In this document: positions 23,661 to 36,234 of the stretch, piece after piece
Position numbering within the stretch: position 1 is the stretch's first letter
How the letters are laid out: the number at the start of each line of letters is the position of its first letter
Assembly: GCA_029339505.1 (NCBI GenBank)
Contig: JAQISU010000003.1
Coordinates: 16,809,001 to 16,873,000, forward strand
Reading direction: 5' to 3'
From: Unio delphinus
Taxonomy: Eukaryota; Mollusca; Bivalvia; Unionida; Unionidae
DNA length: 64,000 bases
Translations under genes and position numbers: made by a program
The notes under the pieces: model-generated
The model's input: only the letters and a program-made list of their open reading frames with translations
Told to the model about the DNA's origin: nothing
Database searches by the model: none

Positions 23661-23708
<48 letters not shown>

Positions 23709-24062
23709 CTCTATTTATAGAGGGTGACTCATTAGTCAAGGACTATTCACCCTTGAGTCCCTCTTATGGAGAGTATAACAATGTACATAGGGTTTCTGAA
23801 AAAGTAATTTTTGAAAAACTGCTGTTTACTCTTTTCAATTTTCAAAAAGCAGCTGTTAACAGCAGTTTTTACTGTTTTTTTCTATTTTTTTTCACTAATT
23901 TTACAGTCAATAGCTTAATATTGTGATGGACACCGTTTTATTATATACCTTTCATGATAAGTTCTAAATCAATACATTTTTATATTATTATATACATATT
24001 GTTATACATGTAATAATATTTCAAGAATACAAGTACATTAAGTGACATGTCTGAGAGACGCG
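22791..24062. other. AT-rich sequence with AAT microsatellite
   Basis: An (AAT)n run lies at about 23661-23707. Its translation as poly-Asn is an artefact of the microsatellite. No gene was recognised. Confidence 0.55.
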
Positions 24063-25050
24063 ATCTTAATTTTGTACAGAAATTTTTGTACAGTCTGAAA
24101 AAAAACTCAACGTCCGTTGATGTCGGTTAAATGGATAGAATTGCGTTGTACAATTTCTGGAGATTTTCAGTGCAGTGGCTAGAGTTCCTGAAGAGCGTGA
24201 ATTAGGGCTTGAGCCATTTGAAACTGTCTTGCCCTCCGACTGCAATTGATGATCCATCGTTTTGAAGCAACAAATTCAATTCATCTTGAAGAGACAAGTT
24301 CACACTTTCAGCATCATTTGATGACTCTTCGATGACATCTTCTACATCATTGTCTCCAAATAGACGAGACACTAGATTTCTTGCGAAATTTAGCGTGGTG
24401 TTTGATGGGGGGACATGAATCTTTGAGACTGCACAAGAAGTTCATGACATCTTGTTCAATCATTCTTCAACGCGACACTTCAAATTTTCCATGAGCTTGG
24501 TACTAATATTCAGGTTAGAGAGCTTGTTGAACATGAATTCAAAATTGTGTCAGCACTCGTCAACGTCACGTCATCTCAACTTAGATTCTCAACAGCAAGT
24601 TTCACAGGTTCCATTGCCTTCATAAGAGTTGTGAGAGCATCAAAATCCAATGACTCAATCATTTCCAGCGCCTTGAATTCGGTTAGTGTCTCGCGGATGG
24701 CGACTTTTGTCCTTACTAGCGGCTCATAACATTGTTGAGATGGAGTTCCAGCACGTCAAGATGCTGTTCAATCTTGCGTCCGAACAGCTTTTATTATTTC
24801 GAACAGTTGATTTTTTGATGAATTTGACAACCTCACGTGATTTCTTGAGCAGATCGTGGTAATCGTCTCCTTCTAATGTAACATCGCTGATCACTTCCAA
24901 GTCCGTACCTGCTTCAAAATTGTCCATTTCATCAATATCGTCACTATCCAGGTTTAAATCGTCCATCTCAGTACTCTTCTTGTACAATGTGTCACATACT
25001 CCAATCACTAACACATTGAAATAATTTTGAAAATACAGGTATAATTGATA
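24063..25050 (-). pseudogene. Decayed hAT/BED-type transposase-like sequence
   Basis: Minus-strand frames carry an acidic block followed by YHDLLKKSREVVKFIKKST (about 24810-24875), resembling the segment of hAT-type transposases just before the catalytic core. Further fragments downstream, such as FEFMFNKLSNLN and FARNLVSRLFG, lie in other frames separated by stops. Several frameshifts mean no functional product. A LINE remnant in the same orientation abuts it at about 25060. I am moderately sure of the hAT assignment. Confidence 0.5.
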
Positions 25051-25059
25051 TTGGTCTGT

Positions 25060-26000
25060 CATTCCCAGGATTCTCCTTTTTTAAAGATAGGTGTAACCTT
25101 TGCATATTTCACTGTTTCTGAAAAATTACCACTCGTTATACTTAAGTTTATGATATGCGTTAGTGACTTTATTATTAATGGTGCAGCAATTTTAAGAATT
25201 CGTAGACCAATACCAACCAGTCTATAGGATTTATTAATATTCACATTAATTAGCATATCAGAAACATCAGCTTCACTAATATTAGCTATTGAAAAACAAT
25301 TACCAGTTAGCTCTTATAAATACGGGTAAAAGAAAAACATCAAATTTAATGAGATCTTAGTCTGGTTCTGAATACTGTGAATGGAAATGCATATGAAGAA
25401 CTTACATCTAGGGGGATGACAACTGTTCTTGGGTGGGTTCGGTTCTTTTAGATGGCTTTCACAACATCTTGGTACTTTTACTTTCATCAATAGCCTGTTT
25501 ATAGTAGTTCTTTTTTGCCTTATCAGTCAGGTGCTTGGTTTTATTCCCCCACTTTCTATAGCTTTTCTTGTCTTTTTTTTTCCTGTGAAAATTATCTCTT
25601 AGTTGCCAAGGCTCATTGATCTAAAAAAGGGTAATCCACTTAGGTTTAATTTGGTGTTTAACCCTTTTTGTTTTAATTGGGGCATGCTTGTCTAAAGCTG
25701 CATTGAATATTAGATATCATTTGGAAAGCATTTGCTCTTTTTTTCAAATAAATATGATCAAAATGTCACTGGTTGATCAGTGGATTTGTTTTGGGGTCAG
25801 GTTGCAAGGGGAGGTTTTGCTGTGTATAACCAATGTTTGATTTTGTTAAATTCTTTGGTATACCCTGTTTAATAGAGTTGTTTAGAAGCATGCCCCCATA
25901 GGGATCCTCTGTTGCCTTCTTGTAGTCTGAGCATGTCTTGACTATCTCTCAACTGCCTTAGAGAGTAAGCTGGGTCAGGTTTGGCAGGTGTCAGACAGGG
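25060..26000 (-). pseudogene. Decayed LINE ORF2: endonuclease-RT linker and RT N-terminus
   Basis: Read from the minus strand, DKHAPIKTKRVK (about 25670-25705) and then a DK/YRKWGNKTKHLTDKAKK-type block match the region linking endonuclease and reverse transcriptase in Jockey/CR1-like LINEs. ITSGNFSETVKYAKVTPIFK (about 25070-25130) is the characteristic first RT block. Stops and frameshifts interrupt it, and sequence upstream to about 26000 looks like degraded endonuclease. The element ends abruptly at about 25060, where hAT-like sequence begins. Confidence 0.8.
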
Positions 26001-26530
26001 GTTCAAGGAGGGACAATGTTAATTTGGTAGATTTGATTACATCTCTACCAAAAAATGTATTGTGTATCTTACTGTCATTGTGACTCCATACAAATATTGA
26101 CATGTAATTTTAGTATTTCAGAATATTAGTATTTCAAAGTATTAAAATCTAGCAATACTAGATACCCCTCTCAGAGCCTCTTGCACCTGAATAGGGTAAA
26201 TTGGAATTCTTTCTGTGGGTAATCTTGGGTTTTAATTTTGCCTACAGACAGTTTGTCAATAACTTGTCTCTGTGTGGCTTGAATCAATGTGAACATAGGG
26301 GCTTTACAAAATGGAATATTTTTCATCAGTTCATTAGTGCAATTAGCCTGTCAGATTTACTGTTGGAGGCAAACAAGATATTGTCATGCTCAAATGAAAT
26401 GGCTGTTTTTTCTTTGTTCACTCACATTGTAAGAAAAGATTTCTAAATTAAGTCTCATTTATATATGAATTTAAAGAGGTGTCAAGATTTATGATAGGTT
26501 AAACCTTTGCATGTTTTTAGAATGATGTGT

Positions 26531-27114
26531 TTAACACATTAACCCCAGGAGGTGTTTGCTGTTTTCGCATGAAATGCAAATAGGAAACACATTTTGGGGA
26601 CTATTTCTGAATACATCCTAATGCATCGACTTTCAATCAGCCTAATGCCTTGTTATTTTAAATTGGTTATTTTGCTCAGGTGAAAAGTTCGATTTTATAA
26701 AAATGTTTTTGTTTTTTTTGCTTAACAGACCCATTATTTTGTGTTTAGACCATTCTTTATTAAAAATGCCCACCTTATCTGACTTTTTGCACAGGTTCAC
26801 CTGTCTGTGTGCACTTAAGACCCAATCTGCCTTAGGTCCGATGACAAGGTCTAAAATCTAGACACAAAATCTGATTCTGACAATGGCTAATTTTGGGTGG
26901 AAAGAAAAAAACAGGTCCAAAAGTTATGTTTTTCCCTCCGTATTTTGTAGTGGAACTAAAATGGCCAAATTATTTGGTATTATTGTAGAGCTCTGTCTAC
27001 CTTTCTATATTACCACCCAATTTAGTGTATCATGCATGACCTTGATGCTACAGAGCTTGGCAGTAAGCTAATACCTCCTGCCCCTTAAATATGGCGCCTG
27101 GGTTAATGTGTTAA
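26531..27114. mobile_element. TTAA-bounded MITE (TTAACACATTAACCC ends), copy 1
   Basis: The ends TTAACACATTAACCCCAGG and CCTGGGTTAATGTGTTAA are inverted. The outer TTAA on both sides fits the TTAA target duplication of piggyBac-type (or Kolobok) transposons. It is 584 bp and non-coding, homologous throughout to 28651-29238. Confidence 0.9.
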
Positions 27115-27694
27115 AATGTTTAACAGAATAGCAATATTTAAATTGTATTGATGCACATGTGAAACGAAGGCAGATTTTACATGTTAATAATTTTCTTGCA
27201 TGTATCACAAATTTACTTATGTCAAATTGTTTTCGTTTTACAAGTGATTTTCAAAAGTGAAATATACAAAATAAGGGCCAGCTACTTAACAAAACCGAAG
27301 GAACTGTGCATATTTGAAAAGTCCATTACATATGTTGCAAAAGGTATTTATATAGTGAGGAACATTGGGAACTGTGTTATTCCTTTTTGTATTTAATTTA
27401 AATCTGGTGTCATACTTAGGGAGTACATACACAACGTGTTATTCTATCCCACTTCAATCCCATTGATAAGAAATTTTTGTCAACATTGGGTTGCCACCCC
27501 CATATACTTGCACAAATTACAAATTGCACATCTGCTAGAATCTCCTTAATTTTGCACTCAAGGTAGAGGCCTATTGATTTTTTAGGTTATAGGTCATGGT
27601 TACTTACATTACCTGTATTGAAACAAGAACCATGATTTTCATGCAGTACCATTATTTCTTTATATCAGACTTGGACCAAACTGATGACTTGCAC

Positions 27695-28089
27695 TTAACC
27701 CTTTGAACCTGACAAGCTGGTTGTAATGGTGTATATACCAGAAAGGCCGGTATACCGGCCTAGCTATCTACCGTCATAACCAGTATCCCGGCCTGTGTTA
27801 TGTTATTCGTTAGATGGTCAGTGAAATATAGATCTTGCATGAATGGTACAACATGAACAAAATTTCGAGACAGTTTGTTACATACTCATAGTAATAAAAA
27901 GCATTTTATAAGCATGTTTGAAAAGAGACAATTTGATATTTGCTGTTATATCATAGTGGATTATCACTCTAAGGCATAATATTACTTTTATTTTGCAAAA
28001 TTTTACTTTTTATAAAATTGTAAAAAATTGCCGGGGAGGCTAGGGTTAATGTTCCGAAATATGGGGGAGATTAGGGTTCAAAGGGTTAA
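27695..28089. mobile_element. TTAA-bounded MITE with TTAACCCTTTGAACC ends
   Basis: A 15-bp perfect terminal inverted repeat including TTAA bounds a 395-bp segment. The interior contains paired GGTATACCGGCC and GTATCCCGGCC motifs and has no open frame. Confidence 0.88.
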
Positions 28090-28650
28090 AGTAAGGAAGA
28101 AGTCTATCAGTATTGTGTCAGGGGAATAATGGGTGAGGTCACTGAAAAAATAAATTTTACTTTTTGTACAGAAAATAGTTATCAACATACAGATTTTGTG
28201 CTTGGGACAGTTCAGAAATGCCAAGCTCTTGTGTCAAAATCTGTTCACCAGCTCACCATCATCACCCCTGGAAAAGTAAAAAACAATGTATCACCAGGAA
28301 AAGTAAAAAAGAATGTATCACCAGCACAACTCAACTCCATGGGAGTTAGGCTGAATGTATGAACACCTTTAAAGAGATTGCTTGTTTCTGGAAAATAAAT
28401 TTATGTAGGCAGGCCTTAAAATTCCTAATGCTTTTGGCAAGTTAATATTAACACAGTCAAATATCCAGATGCTGATAAATATTTAGAAAGGAATTAATCT
28501 GACACTTAGCTGGGATTTGAAAATTATAAAATATAACCCATTTCTTGAAATTCACTTGTATATGAATGAGCAAAGTAAACTTTTAATGTAATGCAATGGA
28601 AGTTTGCTGTACTTTATGTAATTAGGGAGAGAAGAGGGAAAGTGAAGCCT

Positions 28651-29238
28651 TTAACACATTAACCCCTGGAGGATTGTGCAGTTTTTGCATGAAATGCAAG
28701 TAGGAAACACATTTTGGGGATTATTTCTGAAAACATCCCAATACATAGACTTCCAAGCAATTTTCCATTAGCCCAATACCAAGATATGCTTAACAAAACG
28801 TTTTCCATTGGTTAGTTTGGTTAGTTTGCTCATGCATGAGCAGAAGGTGTTAACAGACCCATAATTTTTGTATGGAGAAGACTATTAAAAATGTTCACCT
28901 TATCCTACTTTTTGCACAGGTTCACCTGTCTGTGTGCACTTCAGACTGGTCTGCCTTAGATCTGAGGCCATAAAGTCTACAATCTGGACACAATCAAATT
29001 GCGCTCATGGGCTAATTTTGAGTGGGGAAAAAACGGGTCCAAACAGTTTTTTCCATTTCTATTTTGTAGTGCAACTAAAATGTCCAGATTATTTGGTATC
29101 ATTGTAGAGTTGCATTTGTCAACCTTTCTATAATACCACTCACTTTAGTTTATCATGCATGACCTCGATGCTACAGACCTTGGCAGTAGGCTACTACCTC
29201 TTGCCTCATAAACGTGGCGCTAGGGGTTAATGTGTTAA
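28651..29238. mobile_element. TTAA-bounded MITE (TTAACACATTAACCC ends), copy 2
   Basis: It has the same ends and interior blocks (GCATGAAATGCAA, GGAAACACATTTTGGGGA, CACCTGTCTGTGTGCACTT) as the copy at 26531-27114. Both are in the same orientation, 1.5 kb apart. Confidence 0.9.
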
Positions 29239-29339
29239 AGGCATTTGATCTTTTAAACGCACGAGTAGAAAAAATATACCCCATACTGTCATTAGCATTG
29301 ATTATGCATTTAAAATAGCTTATAGCTCTGCTAGTCATT

Positions 29340-29790
29340 TACTGTTTGTTCCATCATCAGTATTTGTGTGACTGTAGTCATTTGTAAGTTACAACCAGTT
29401 TGTTATTGCTACTTCTAAACTACCCAGAGCAATGCCTTGAAACTTTATACACACAATCATTATATTATCTAGATGAAAAATTGTGCTGTTCAGACATCAG
29501 GAGTGGCCATCTTGAAAATCTTTTATAGCTACTCCAATTGATGATTATGTCAGTATGCATGTTTTTTTCTTCTTCACTAAATGACTTCTTATTGTGTCTA
29601 GTTTTTCCTTAATGAAAGTCCAGTATGGCCGCTAATGACCATCTTAAAAATGTTGTTATTGCTACTTTTTCTGAATGGAATGGTCACATCAATATGAGGT
29701 TTTAAGTAAAAGACTTCTCATGATGTCTAGTTGGTCCTAAATGAAAATGGTGCTGTTGATCCAACATGAAATTTTGCCCCCATGGAAGTC
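29340..29790. repeat. Interspersed repeat family (GCTACT.CTAAACTAC.. block)
   Basis: Blocks such as TTGAAACTTTATACACACA and GTCTAGTTGGTCCTAAATG recur in related form at about 30590-30850, 38110-38260 and 59440-59660. Ends were not defined and no coding frame is seen. It is likely an old dispersed element. Confidence 0.5.
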
Positions 29791-30139
29791 AGATTGAAAT
29801 TAATTTTGATATTTCTGAATGCTTTGATTTGAAACTACAGATAGTTGATCAGGATATTTGACATTTTTATGTCGACTGAAACAAATAAGGCTTGCAAGTC
29901 TTTGCCTATTAGAAACGTGTTTTGCTATGACAGTTTGAAAAGCAATAAAAAAAAATATTGTATTTACAAGATAGAGGGTTGAACAAGGTATGTGCAGGTC
30001 TTGCATGCAACCTGTCACTGATTAGAACAGGGTGAGGGTGTCATCAAGTTTGACACTTTTATGTAGTTTATAATGGAGAATAAAATATGCAGCAGGAGAA
30101 ATCAAGCTTTATGTGTATTGTATCCATTTAGATGAGCTG

Positions 30140-30215
<76 letters not shown>
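30140..30215. repeat. (TG)n(TA)n microsatellite
   Basis: A short TG run leads into more than 30 TA dinucleotides. Confidence 0.97.
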
Positions 30216-30217
<2 letters not shown>

Positions 30218-30873
30218 TAAATATTAGGTGGATTATACAAGTGACTTCTATGTGATATGTACATTAGTTGATTACCTCAATGCACAAACAAGGCTTTTAG
30301 AAAATTTGACATTTTAATGCCATCCTAAAATAAAAATAAAATCAAGCCAAGAGGTGACTGACGGCCAGTGAAGTAATGTGTATCTGTGGATATTGTGTGG
30401 TGATTTTGGTTTAATTTTCATCTGATTGCCCCCTTTAGCTTTTGGCAGATTTACATTGTTTACTTAATTGCTGACAGTTCTTGGGTGACACTTATAAAAT
30501 GTCCTGTACTGAATGTGACATTATAATACCTTGGAATATGTGTTATGTAGGTGTTTTCTGCTTGATTTCTAACTTGTGGACTACAGACAGTTTGTATTGT
30601 TAAGGATTACAGCATCTCATTTTGATACAAACTGGTTGTTTGCAGCAGCAAATTACCGTAAGTATCATTTCTCCAATGGCAACAGTGAAATGGCACTCAT
30701 TCAGCATCTAAACGTTTGTTGTTTAAATGTCTGTAACTTCCATCTTGAAATCAACATATTTTCACAAGAAGACGAGTTGTGTTAGCTAACTGGCCTTAAA
30801 TGAAAATGGTGCAAATGTTGCCTTTTATTTTATATGGCTGTCACATAAACATGTTAAAAATCTTGTCATAAAT

Positions 30874-33800
30874 TAGAGCTGTACCGATTAATCACCCATA
30901 CTCATAATCGGGCCGATTATTAGAACAATCAGTATCGATAGAAATAATCTGTGCCGATGTAAAAAATATTTTTAAAAAATAAAATTTTTCCAAAATATAA
31001 ATTCAATCATAACATTCATCTTGACATAGCTTTGAAATATAAATCGGAATTAAACTTATATCGACAAGCCACCTATGTCGACATAGAAACAAAGTCCCAG
31101 TCCCTTGGTCTACTATTACTACCAAATTGTCATGCTTTTGTCGATATCGAGATAAAAGATAAACATACATGTCGACAGAAGCCCTTGGTCCCAGCTTGAA
31201 CAAATCCTTTGTTTTCTAATCATTTATGCCGACAAGCTGCCAGTTCCAACCCATACTTTGTTCAAGAATTAGTTAATCTTGCCACCAGGCTTTAATGTCG
31301 CGGTTGGATAATAAAAAAAAAAAACCAAAAAAAACCCCACCCTTGACTTTTGTTTGGGCCTATAAAGCTAGCCTCTCGTGGTAACTTAAACAAAGTGAAA
31401 TCTTATCAAGTCTAGCATTTTCCAAAGAATGCACAGCTAGGTATAGCTAGGATTTTAAAGCGAGGAGTTCAAGTGTACCACCAGTAAATGTTGCAGTCCC
31501 CTACCAGAAACAATTTGGGCCTACCTGCAATGGCTATGTTTCCATATGAGTAGAAACAGCGGTTGCCATCAAGTTTAATTTTCAAACTTCTTTACAGCAC
31601 TGACATGCAGCCCTTGTTTGCCCATTAGAGTGAGAGTGAATTGTCATGTCAAGAATAGGTCTTATTCCAAGCACCATGTTAGGCATCATACATAGTGTTC
31701 CACATGAAATGTCAATACTAGCAACTTCTAACACTCTGTTGAATTTCATTACAATATTCGCCAATTAGCCGTTTAACCCTTCTTGTTAAAATTTGCAAAC
31801 AGCATTTTGTCTAACTCTCAACGTGTCTTGATTTTGAGGTCACATGCACTACTTAGATTGCTACACTTGGAAATGAAAAGAATAATGAAGACAAAAGTTA
31901 TTCATTTGATTTTATTGTACTCTTCTTATGCACAAGTATATCAATGGGTCATTCTATCTTTGAAATCAGTCATATCGCACATTTTCTCACCACTCTGCAG
32001 TTAGTCAAGTCTTTGATTTTGCCGTCTATTTTGTGTAGGGCATAACCGATTAGCATTTTTCTATTGATTTCCGATTCCAGATTTTGGGCATGAAATTTTT
32101 CCGATTCCGGATATGATTCAATTAATCGGAAATGCTAAATCCGTATTTTTTTTTCTAAAAAATTTCATCTTTTTTTTCCGTGTTTCTGGTATCTGGTTTT
32201 GCCGTGTCTAGCATGTTACTTAGTACTTTACCATATCTGGCTTCATTTCTGGTTTTCACCTGCCAGTTCAAATAGATTGTCTCACAGCGTGGTTGTGTTG
32301 ACCATATTGGACTTTTCTGACTTCTTATTTAACTTTATTAACGCACTATCGAATGACATGCAGTGTTAGACACGGTGCTATAGAAATTCAACTTTATTAT
32401 TTTTATTATATGAATTGGTTGTTCCTGTCTTGTCCGACTCTGATCAATCGGAAGTTCATACTATCGATTTCCAGATCAAAAGTCGGTTATGCCCTAATCT
32501 TGTGGATCATGTTCTTCAGATGTACTCTTATAAAGACATCATGTACATCTGTGGGTCTTTCAGCCACTGAATTTTCTGATTGTAAACAGCTAAAATAATC
32601 AATTGATCAACACATTTTCCCACTCAACAGGTGGTCGAAGCAGGACTAGCAAGCCCTTAAATTTGCCGTCCAGCAAATTGATGCGTACTGAGAACTCTGA
32701 ATCCCAGATATAAATAGCATGCAAATACGCGTAATTACGCTTTTCCAAGACCTTTGAAAGTGATCTCTGATTAAACAAGTTTATTTTGCTGTGTAAGTTT
32801 CGTTTTTTTTTCATTTATATTTACGGTGGCTACTAAAACGCAAATTAAATTTACAATCTCTGGAAACTAAATATCTGGCTGTTAAGGAAATTGAGGGCTG
32901 AACATCTTGCAAAGAGGTCTGTGAAATTTTTTCGCTTAAAAATAACACCCGTTCAGGAAGGATGAAAGCTGCTGAATCTATAAAGAAAGACTACTTTGAA
33001 GGTAACTGTGCTCCTCAAAGGAAGAAGCAAGACTGCTACATTTGAAGACGTGGAGCAAACCACAAAATGATACAATGAAACATTTGCATAAAAACTGGAG
33101 AATTCGCTGTAACATGTGGTTGGTTCAGTCGCTTTAATGATCCTCATATCATCCGATGCAAAAGTATTTGTGGAGAATACGTGTACTGTTGACCACTTTT
33201 CATTTCTATGTGAATAGCACCATCCCCATTAGCCTCAATAAGATGGGAAGAGACTGACCAAAATCAGAGCCAATTTAAGTACATGTACATGAAGCATGTA
33301 AATAACAGCTATCCAACCATGTGCTAATGCCGAATTTAATATCGTACTGTTTTTCGTATCAGGATGTGATTAGTGCAATATTTTATTGTGGATTTTATTG
33401 CAGAAAGGTAACCAGAATGTAATTTATCAATATTCAAGTGTATTTCATGTACTCTAAATTTCCATTTTTTCTCAAAGTGTAAATGCTGCTCACTGACGAC
33501 GGGTCACTCTTGGCAGATGAATATTAACTTTTCTCTTTTAAATCAATGATAGTACTTTACAACAGTTTAATAACTGTCGGGTCACCGAAAGTTAATTTTG
33601 TAACATGCCTATGTCTTAGGACATGGAAAAATTATTGTTTCATGTCCCAAGATTTACATCCGTTACAGTAGTTGACAAAAAGACCTAAAAACGGTGAAGT
33701 TTATACATTGGTCCGCAGATAAGCCTACTGCCCCCATCCCACCCCACCCCATTCCAGGCCTTTATTTTTTCCTAAATTATTCAGCTTATACACGAGTATA

Positions 33801-33910
33801 TATAATGTAATAATGAAATGATTGGTCTCATAATTGGTATCGGCAATTTTAATAATCTGCTATACGCTGTATCGGCATAATCGGCAAAAAGTGACATCAG
33901 TACAGTTCTG
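30874..33910. mobile_element. hAT-type transposon, 3.0 kb, 8-bp TSD, containing a nested family E MITE
   Basis: The ends TAGAGCTGTACCGAT and ATCAGTACAGTTCTG form an imperfect inverted repeat of the (T/C)AGA(G/A)CTGTAC type. The exact 8-bp duplication TCATAAAT lies at 30866-30873 and 33911-33918. Subterminal ATCGG/CCGAT motifs recur at both ends. No intact transposase was recognised, although the size would allow a degraded one. A family E copy is nested at 32036-32496. A related end in the opposite orientation lies in beta-catenin intron 7 (47036-47400). Confidence 0.88.
32036..32496 (+). mobile_element. Family E MITE nested in the hAT element, 8-bp TSD
   Basis: It begins TAGGGCATAACCGATTAGC and ends AGTCGGTTATGCCCTA. 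ATTTTGTG (32028-32035) and ATCTTGTG (32497-32504) form an 8-bp duplication with one mismatch. It is homologous end to end with 11367-11830. Confidence 0.9.
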
Positions 33911-34284
33911 TCATAAATTATCTGGACTGGACGCTCTTATAAGAATATGGTTTTCACTAAAAGTACTCTAAATAATGTCAAGTTTGGTCCAAAAGAAGAA
34001 AAAAAATAAAGATTAAAGATCATTATCACAGTGGTCAGTTTGAAAATCTTATTACAAGAATATCAGATTCTTTCAACAGTCTGCAAGAGGAAAGAAAAAC
34101 TTGCCTAATCAAGAATTCACATTATTACTACTGTATAGTAAGGTATAAATATCTGAATAAATTTTTTATAAAACTTATTGTCAATGTAATTTAAAAAAAA
34201 TACAAAACATGCACAATAATCGATAAAAAGATTGAACTGGATACCCAACATTTGTCAAAACCCAAATTCATAATATATACCACT

Positions 34285-34800
34285 TTTGATACTAGTTGTT
34301 AGTGTCTGCCTTGGAGCCTTGGAGGGGGCCCCCGAGTGGTCAACAGCACTTTCTGCTACAGATCACTGCCACCTCACCTCTGCCTGGGTGGGTGGGAGTC
34401 TAAGATTTGGCTAATGTAGTTATATGAGAAAGCTTGCCAGTAGCTTCTCATGGGTCAGTGGTTCTTTCCAGGGGTTTTACTCCACCAATAATACTGGCCG
34501 CCATGTATAGACTATCGTGTGCTGAAAATTGGCGTTAAACCCAACAACAACAACAGCCTTGGATGCGGGAGGTCGTGGGATCAGTTCCAGGTCGAGTCGT
34601 GCCAAGATGTACAAAAATAGCACTAACAGCTGCCTAATCTGGCACTCAGCAGTAAGAGGCTAATGTTAGGACTGGTCAGCATGGTTTCAATATAATGTAA
34701 CTAGTTGGGACATCATGCTACATGTGGGCATGATGACCCAGTGCTAGACAGCACTATAAACTGCCACACTGCAGGCATCTGTAGCAATATGACTGAAAAA
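34285..34800 (+). mobile_element. SINE-2 copy interrupted by SINE-1
   Basis: The head fragment (TACTAGTTGTTAGTGTCTGCC) lies before 34315. The rest (GGGATCAGTTCCAGGTCGAGT B-box region onwards to ATATGACTG) resumes after 34563, with a SINE-1 copy between. Rejoined in order, it parallels the copy at 6696-7016. Confidence 0.88.
34324..34554 (+). mobile_element. SINE-1 copy nested in SINE-2, 9-bp TSD
   Basis: It starts GGGGGCCCCCGAGTGG and ends with CAACAACAACA. AGCCTTGGA is duplicated exactly at 34315-34323 and 34555-34563, inside the head of SINE-2. Confidence 0.92.
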
Positions 34801-35332
34801 TTGGAAACAGCAAGTGTTTGTGCTTCAATGTCCCACAACACAGCAATAGTAGGGATTGCCAGGTTTGCCTTGTGCCATTCTCAGTCATGTGAAAACAACT
34901 GAGGATATTCCCAAACAGATACATCTGGTTTGTTCATGGGTCATCAGAATTGTTGGATCTCATACATAGTATGTATGATAGACCAACAAGTTGTTCCTGT
35001 CCCTTTTTTGTTTTACCTGATATTGATGGTGGCAGACACAGCAATACCAGATAAATAATAGGCAATTAGCAGCTTTAGGGTCAAATAGTATGGTTGCCAA
35101 GTAACACAACATAAGGGGGGGGGGATCTCTGAACTTGATTAACTCTTTGGGGATATATAACAAGTGGACAGTTCATATTATAATTCATGTAATGATTATT
35201 TGAATAACAATTTGTAGTTAATCATAAATTAGATTTCCTCACTGGTTGTGTAGCTTTCAAATCCAAATGACCAAAGTAGACCTGGTAAAAATCACTGACC
35301 CACTGACTGTATTACAAAAAGTGTTTATGCTT
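34801..35332. other. Unique sequence, no feature recognised
   Basis: A G-tract at about 35116 is the only simple feature. Confidence 0.45.
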
Positions 35333-36139
35333 TTAACACATTAACCCCAGCTGCCCTGATTACTTGTCGCACTTTACCTCCCTCATCTCCAGAGTGCCAC
35401 GATAATGGGGCTGAGTTTGCATAGCTTGTATCCCAAGCGATAAGTTAGTGGCAGCATTTTTCTATGCCTGTATCCTGAACGACGAGTTAAATCGGCACAA
35501 ACCATTGCTTGATTTAAAGCCATTTCCTAATTATGCAGGTAGTTTAACCAATAAAATGTTGGCTTATATAGATAGTGTACATTGCTGAAGAAAGGGGAAA
35601 AAATTTGACTTTGATGTGGCAGAAATAGTGGAAATATTTAGATTAGAAAATTGCGAGAATCAGCCGCTGGAAGTAGACTTTTACTTGACAGACTGAAGAA
35701 GTATTTACATGAGGTTTAGTTTGCAATAGAGATGACAAATGGAATTTCTATGTGCATAAAATGGAGTGAATTTCACGTGTTAATTATTCAGTGTGAATTC
35801 ATCATGGATTTTTATGGATTATTCTTGGCAAGAGAAACAAATTGATACAAAAATAATTTTGTCTTATGCATATGTTTTATTTCTGCATGTAGTTCAAAAT
35901 GTTTATTCCATTTTTGTACATAATTTTATTGAGAACTGCTGTGCCAAATTTTAGCTTAATTAAAAGAACATAAATTTAAAAAAGCACATTTATTACTCAT
36001 AGCTCTCTTTCTGAAAAAAAATCTGCAAGCCAAGTATTCTCAGCAAGTCTCAGGGATACAGGCACTGGTAAGGCTAACACTGCTGTAGGCGATCTCTGCA
36101 AGTATGCCTAGCTGTTTGGCTCAGAGGTTAAAGAGTTAA
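35333..36139. mobile_element. TTAA-bounded element with TTAACACATTAACCCC left end
   Basis: The left terminus matches the family at 26.5 and 28.7 kb, but the interior differs. The right end (GGTTAAAGAGTTAA) is a degraded counterpart. The 807-bp interior has no open frame I can assign. Confidence 0.6.
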
Positions 36140-36234
36140 AAAGCAAAGCAATAGGTGGGTCTAGCAGGTAGCCATTGTGTGATATAGAGGATAAGCCAGG
36201 GTTCTTGTTACTAGCACCATTGCAATTTGTTACG

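Noticed and set aside
23621..23926. Frame with a poly-Asn run
   Set aside because: It translates an (AAT)n microsatellite and has no other coding support.
34324..34420. Possible tRNA-Leu/Ser-like gene
   Set aside because: It is the head of a SINE-1 copy, seen repeatedly in the window with target duplications.
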